A DNA stretch of 64,000 nt from Fen-1231 sp035286465 (GTDB lineage: Bacteria; Gemmatimonadota; Gemmatimonadetes; Gemmatimonadales; Gemmatimonadaceae): the NCBI GenBank assembly GCA_035286465.1, contig DATEDF010000123.1, positions 4,854 to 68,853 on the forward strand. The letters run 5' to 3'. This document shows, one piece after another, positions 60,844 through 64,000 of this stretch (position 1 is its first letter; every line of letters starts with the position of its first letter). Below the pieces are notes generated by a model. The model was not told the DNA's origin, made no database searches, and saw nothing but the letters and a program-made list of their open reading frames with translations. The translations under genes and the position numbers were made by a program.

Positions 60844-63567
60844 ATGACGCGGTCACGCTCCCTGTTTCATCTCGCGTCGCGCACTCTGCTCGCCGCGGCC
60901 TTCGCCGCCCTTGCGCTCGGCGCCCAGCAGAACCAGGCCCAGCAAGACCTTCCGGCCTGGCTCAAAGCCGATCGCGCGATCCTCGCGAAGGAGACCTACC
61001 AGGTGCCGCCGCCGGAGATCGCCAAGCTCGTCCTGGCGCCGCGACACCTCAATATCTCGCTCACCAACCCCAGCCCGGACCGCAAGCACTTCCTGAAGGA
61101 GGAAAGCGAGGGGCTCCCGAGCGTGCAGGGGTTCGGGAAGCCGCACCTCTATTTCGCCGGACTGCAGGTGGACCCGAAGGCGAACCGGGCGCGCGCGCTC
61201 ACGACGCGCGGTGCCTCGGGCCTCTCGCTCATTGACCCGCTCACCGGGAAGTCCACGGCCATCGAGATCCCGAAGGGCGCGACGGTGAGCAGCCCCGCGT
61301 GGTCGCCCGACAGCAGGCAGCTCGCCTACATCGCGAACTTCGACGCCGCGTCGCACGTCTTCGTGGCCGACCTCGCGACGGCGAAGTCGGTGCAGGTCAC
61401 GAAGACGCCGCTCCTCGCGACGCTCGTCTCCAGCATCGAGTGGACGGCCGACGGCAAGAACATCATCGCGGTGCTCGTCCCCGAGCCGCGCGCCGCCGAG
61501 CCGAAGAAGCCCGACATCGCGACCGGTCCCCAGGTGCGGCTCTGGCTGGACGGTGCAAAGTCGCCGCAGCGCCAGTTCTGGAGCCTGATGGAAGAGCCGT
61601 GGGAGTGGGATCTCCTCAAGTACTACGCCACGGGCCAGCTCGCGACGATTGACGTGAAGTCGAAGGCCGTGAAGAAGGTCGGCTCGCCGGCGATGATCCA
61701 GAGCGTGGACGCGTCGCCCGACGGCCAGCACTTCCGCGTCACGACGATGCAGGAGCCGTTCTCGTACGTCGTGCAGTACTCGAGCTTCGGCACGCTCGAG
61801 CAGATCTGGGACGCCGGCGGCAAGACGCTCGCGGAGCTGCAGAAGCGGCCGTTGCGCGAGTATCCCGATTCCACGCAGGCCGGCGCGGGCTTCGGCGGCC
61901 GCGGCGGCGCAGCCGGGCCGCCGGGCAAGCGCCTGCTCGCCTGGATGCCGAACGGCCGGGGGATGTTCTACGTCGCGGGCGACACTGGTGCGGCCGGGGG
62001 CCGGGCCGGTGCCGCGGGCGCGGCCGGTGGCCGTGGAGGCCGCGGCGGGCCCGGTGGCGCCGCGGCACGCCGAGAGCGCGTGATGCAGTGGCTCCCGCCC
62101 TTCGGCGCGGGCGACACGACGCGGCTCTACGAATCCGAGAGCCCGATCAGCTCGCTCGCCTGGACCGACGACGCCAAGGCGCTGTTCATCGGCACGTCGA
62201 GCAACAACACGGGCGAGATCCATCACGTGGACCTCGCGGCGCCCGCCGAGCGGCACACGATCGTGCGCCAGCGGATGTACACGCCCTCGTTCACGGGCGG
62301 CGGCCGCGGCGGTCGGGGCGGCGGGGGCGGGGGCGGCGGCGGCCGCGGCACCACGGCGGCGGACGACTCGCTCCAGTTCTACGCCAACCCCGGCGCGATG
62401 CTGACCAGGCGCGGGACCCTCGGCAGGCAGGTCGCGATGGTGTCGTCCGACGGCGCGGTCTTCCTCTCGGGAACGCAGTACCACCCCGAGTATGCGCAGA
62501 ACGCGCCGCGCGACTTCGTGGACAAGGTGGACATCAAGACCGGCCAGAAGACGCGCATCTTCGAGGGCGCGCGTGAGGCCGCGGAAGACGTCGGCACGGC
62601 GCTCGACGACGACTTCGCGAAGGCGATCGTCACGCGGCAGTCGCGCACGCAGGTGCCCGACGCGTACCTGCGTGACCTGAAGACCGCTCAGATGACGAAG
62701 CTGACCGCCAACAAGGACTACACGCCCGAGTTCACGAGCGCCCTCCGGCGGCGGGTCACGGTGACGCGGCCCGACGGATTCAGGTTCGTGGTGCGGCTGA
62801 CGCTGCCGTCGGACTACCGCGCCGGCACGCGGCTCCCCGGCATGTTCTGGTTCTACCCGCGGGAGTACACGGAGCAGGTGGCGTACGACCGGACGTTGCG
62901 CTCCGAGAACATCAACGCCTTCCCGAATGCCGGGCCGCGCACGATCGACTACCTGATCACGCAGGGGTACGCTGTCGCGAACTTCGATCCGCCCATCGTC
63001 GGTGAAGACGGACGGATGAACGACAACTACGTCTCCGACCTCCGGAACAACCTCTCGGCCGCCATAGATGAGCTCGACCGGCAGGGGTACATTGACCGCA
63101 CGCGACTCGGCATCGGCGGCCACAGCTACGGCGGGTTCAGCACGATGAACGCGCTCGCGCACACGCCCTTCTTCAAGGCCGGCATCGCGGGCGACGGGAT
63201 GTACAACCGCTCCCTCACGCCCACCGCGTTCCAGAGCGAGCGGCGCGACTTCTGGACGGCGCAGAAGACCTACATCGAGATGTCGCCGTTCTTCTACGCC
63301 GACAAGATCACGGGCGCCGTCCTGATGTACCACTCGCTCGAGGATCAGAACGTCGGCACCAATCTCATCAGCTCGGTCCGGATGATGCAGGCGCTCCGGG
63401 CGAACGGGAAGACGGCGGCGCTGTTCATGTATCCGTACGAGGACCACGGCCCGGCGACGAAGGAGTCGGACCTGGACCAGTGGGCGCGGTGGACGGCGTG
63501 GCTTGACATCTACGTGAAGCGCGCCGCGGAGGTGCCGAAGAAGGGGACGCCGACGATCGTGCCGTAG
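60844..63567 (+). CDS. Exported S9 family prolyl-oligopeptidase-type peptidase
   Basis: A 907-residue serine peptidase with a signal peptide (MTRSRSLFHLASRTLLAAAFAALALGAQ). An N-terminal propeller (SPDRKHFLKEE, SPDSRQLAYIANFD, ASPDGQHFRVTTMQEPFSYVV) precedes the hydrolase domain, with Ser in IGGHSYGGFSTMNALAHT, Asp in HSLEDQNVGTN and His in PYEDHGPATK. The propeller pattern and the EDQNVGTN and EDHGP elements recall the glutamyl-endopeptidase-like S9 branch. Three Gly/Arg-rich loops lie at about residues 350-360, 385-410 and 485-505. GAGG upstream fits the start. Confidence 0.94.
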   Translation: MTRSRSLFHLASRTLLAAAFAALALGAQQNQAQQDLPAWLKADRAILAKETYQVPPPEIAKLVLAPRHLNISLTNPSPDRKHFLKEESEGLPSVQGFGKPHLYFAGLQVDPKANRARALTTRGASGLSLIDPLTGKSTAIEIPKGATVSSPAWSPDSRQLAYIANFDAASHVFVADLATAKSVQVTKTPLLATLVSSIEWTADGKNIIAVLVPEPRAAEPKKPDIATGPQVRLWLDGAKSPQRQFWSLMEEPWEWDLLKYYATGQLATIDVKSKAVKKVGSPAMIQSVDASPDGQHFRVTTMQEPFSYVVQYSSFGTLEQIWDAGGKTLAELQKRPLREYPDSTQAGAGFGGRGGAAGPPGKRLLAWMPNGRGMFYVAGDTGAAGGRAGAAGAAGGRGGRGGPGGAAARRERVMQWLPPFGAGDTTRLYESESPISSLAWTDDAKALFIGTSSNNTGEIHHVDLAAPAERHTIVRQRMYTPSFTGGGRGGRGGGGGGGGGRGTTAADDSLQFYANPGAMLTRRGTLGRQVAMVSSDGAVFLSGTQYHPEYAQNAPRDFVDKVDIKTGQKTRIFEGAREAAEDVGTALDDDFAKAIVTRQSRTQVPDAYLRDLKTAQMTKLTANKDYTPEFTSALRRRVTVTRPDGFRFVVRLTLPSDYRAGTRLPGMFWFYPREYTEQVAYDRTLRSENINAFPNAGPRTIDYLITQGYAVANFDPPIVGEDGRMNDNYVSDLRNNLSAAIDELDRQGYIDRTRLGIGGHSYGGFSTMNALAHTPFFKAGIAGDGMYNRSLTPTAFQSERRDFWTAQKTYIEMSPFFYADKITGAVLMYHSLEDQNVGTNLISSVRMMQALRANGKTAALFMYPYEDHGPATKESDLDQWARWTAWLDIYVKRAAEVPKKGTPTIVP

Positions 63568-63595
63568 CAGCAAGCGGGAAGAGTCGGGATCGCAG

Positions 63596-64000
63596 CTATC
63601 TCACGAGATCGTCTGCGGTGTGCGACGGCCAGATGCGCAGCATCTGGCCGTCGCACTTCGTGACCCGTCCCGCGCACACGCCGTCCGAGCCCACGCTCCA
63701 CACTTCCTCGAGGATCGGACCTTTCGGCGGATCGAAGGGCACGCTGTCCTGCACCGGGTCTTCGTTGTAGTAGCGCACGCAGAGGTCCCGCCCCCTCAAC
63801 TCGAACGTGATCCAGCCACAGTAGGAGTAGAGCGCGCCGTCGTCGGGATCGCGCACACCGACGCCGTCGGGTGGCGTCGCCACGACGTGCGACGTCCACG
63901 GGCTCTTCGAGAGCGCCGGGAACTCCGGCGGATTCGGCATCCCCGCGTGCCCGATGCACCGGCCGCGCACCACGCCTCCCGCGAGCGAGACCGGCTCGTA
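63596..64000 (-). CDS. C-terminal part of an unidentified protein (5' end beyond the window)
   Basis: The minus-strand frame is open from a stop at 63596 to the window edge (134 codons visible), so the gene starts to the right. The visible part includes VSLAGGVVRGRCIGHAGMPN, YSYCGWITFELRGRDLCVRYY and LEEVWSVGSDGVC. The GHAGMP element followed by a beta-rich tail is reminiscent of the C-terminus of some metallophosphoesterases, but no catalytic motif is in view and I am not sure. A perfect 17-bp hairpin lies within the last codons. Confidence 0.55.
   Translation of the reverse strand, partial: YEPVSLAGGVVRGRCIGHAGMPNPPEFPALSKSPWTSHVVATPPDGVGVRDPDDGALYSYCGWITFELRGRDLCVRYYNEDPVQDSVPFDPPKGPILEEVWSVGSDGVCAGRVTKCDGQMLRIWPSHTADDLVR
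63620..63656. repeat. Perfect 17-bp inverted repeat with 3-nt loop
   Basis: The arms 63620-63636 and 63640-63656 are perfect reverse complements (left arm GTGCGACGGCCAGATGC) separated by GCA. The structure lies inside codons for KCDGQMLRIWPSH, about 10 codons before the stop of the minus-strand gene. There is no U-tract directly after it. As RNA it would be very stable and could protect a 3' end or act as a bidirectional barrier between the two convergent genes. Confidence 0.9.

Noticed and set aside
60853..63573. 906-codon minus-strand frame opposite the last S9 peptidase
   Set aside because: Antisense shadow; no domain, and the plus strand has an intact catalytic triad.

Overview
The window comes from a very GC-rich bacterium. 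It is dominated by exported peptidases, amidohydrolases and beta-propeller proteins. The mix of BNR/VPS10-type propellers, S9 and M14 peptidases, WD40-amidohydrolase fusions, 6-bladed propellers, DinB proteins and eukaryote-like Ser/Thr kinases with TolB/TPR tails suggests a member of the Gemmatimonadota. This is an inference from gene content: no rRNA or other phylogenetic marker is present. No tRNA, rRNA, CRISPR array or transposase was recognised.

Layout. 0-9 kb: the end of a UPF0182 membrane protein, a thiolase, a DinB protein, a YceI protein with its MarR regulator (both carrying the same operator), a large VPS10/BNR propeller and a conserved secreted protein. 9.2-17.7 kb: an HNH nuclease, a Tat-exported amidase, a propeller-amidohydrolase, and a phosphotransferase-aminotransferase fusion. 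17.8-20.7 kb: a partly decayed minus-strand locus with an exported 8-cysteine peptide, a membrane-anchored DsbA-like protein, a carboxypeptidase-regulatory-like protein and a broken 6-bladed propeller. 21.2-22.3 kb: a MoaD-like protein next to a BNR propeller that has lost its N-terminus. 22.3-28.7 kb: a Ser/Thr kinase, followed by the most interesting block, a compact operon (transcribed right to left) of a small Lys-rich peptide with a single Cys, an APH-like kinase, a HopA1-family protein and a LanC-like cyclase. That is the enzyme set of a class V (LanK/LanY) type lanthipeptide or related RiPP pathway. 28.8-34.5 kb: a lipoprotein, argJ, a DUF2784 membrane protein fused at its 5' side to a macro-domain remnant, a divergent arginase-fold protein, a coiled-coil membrane protein, a complete 6-bladed propeller and a DsbA-like remnant.

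34.6-64 kb: four S9 peptidases, an M14 peptidase, a periplasmic RidA, a HhH protein, a redox/two-component pair (cNMP-binding histidine kinase and response regulator-thioredoxin reductase fusion), and an ergothioneine block. In that block egtB and egtD are divergent from an ABC ATPase and a substrate-binding/permease fusion of the OpuC/EgtU type, so the block may cover both synthesis and transport. A GHMP sugar kinase, a very long CPBP-type membrane protease built around an internal duplication, a second carboxypeptidase-regulatory-like protein and the end of an unidentified protein complete the window.

A recurring oddity is that many unrelated exported enzymes carry Gly/Arg-rich low-complexity loops (GGRGGGGGG-type). 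Translational coupling (GTGA, TGATG, TAGGTG and TGAGTG junctions) is common.
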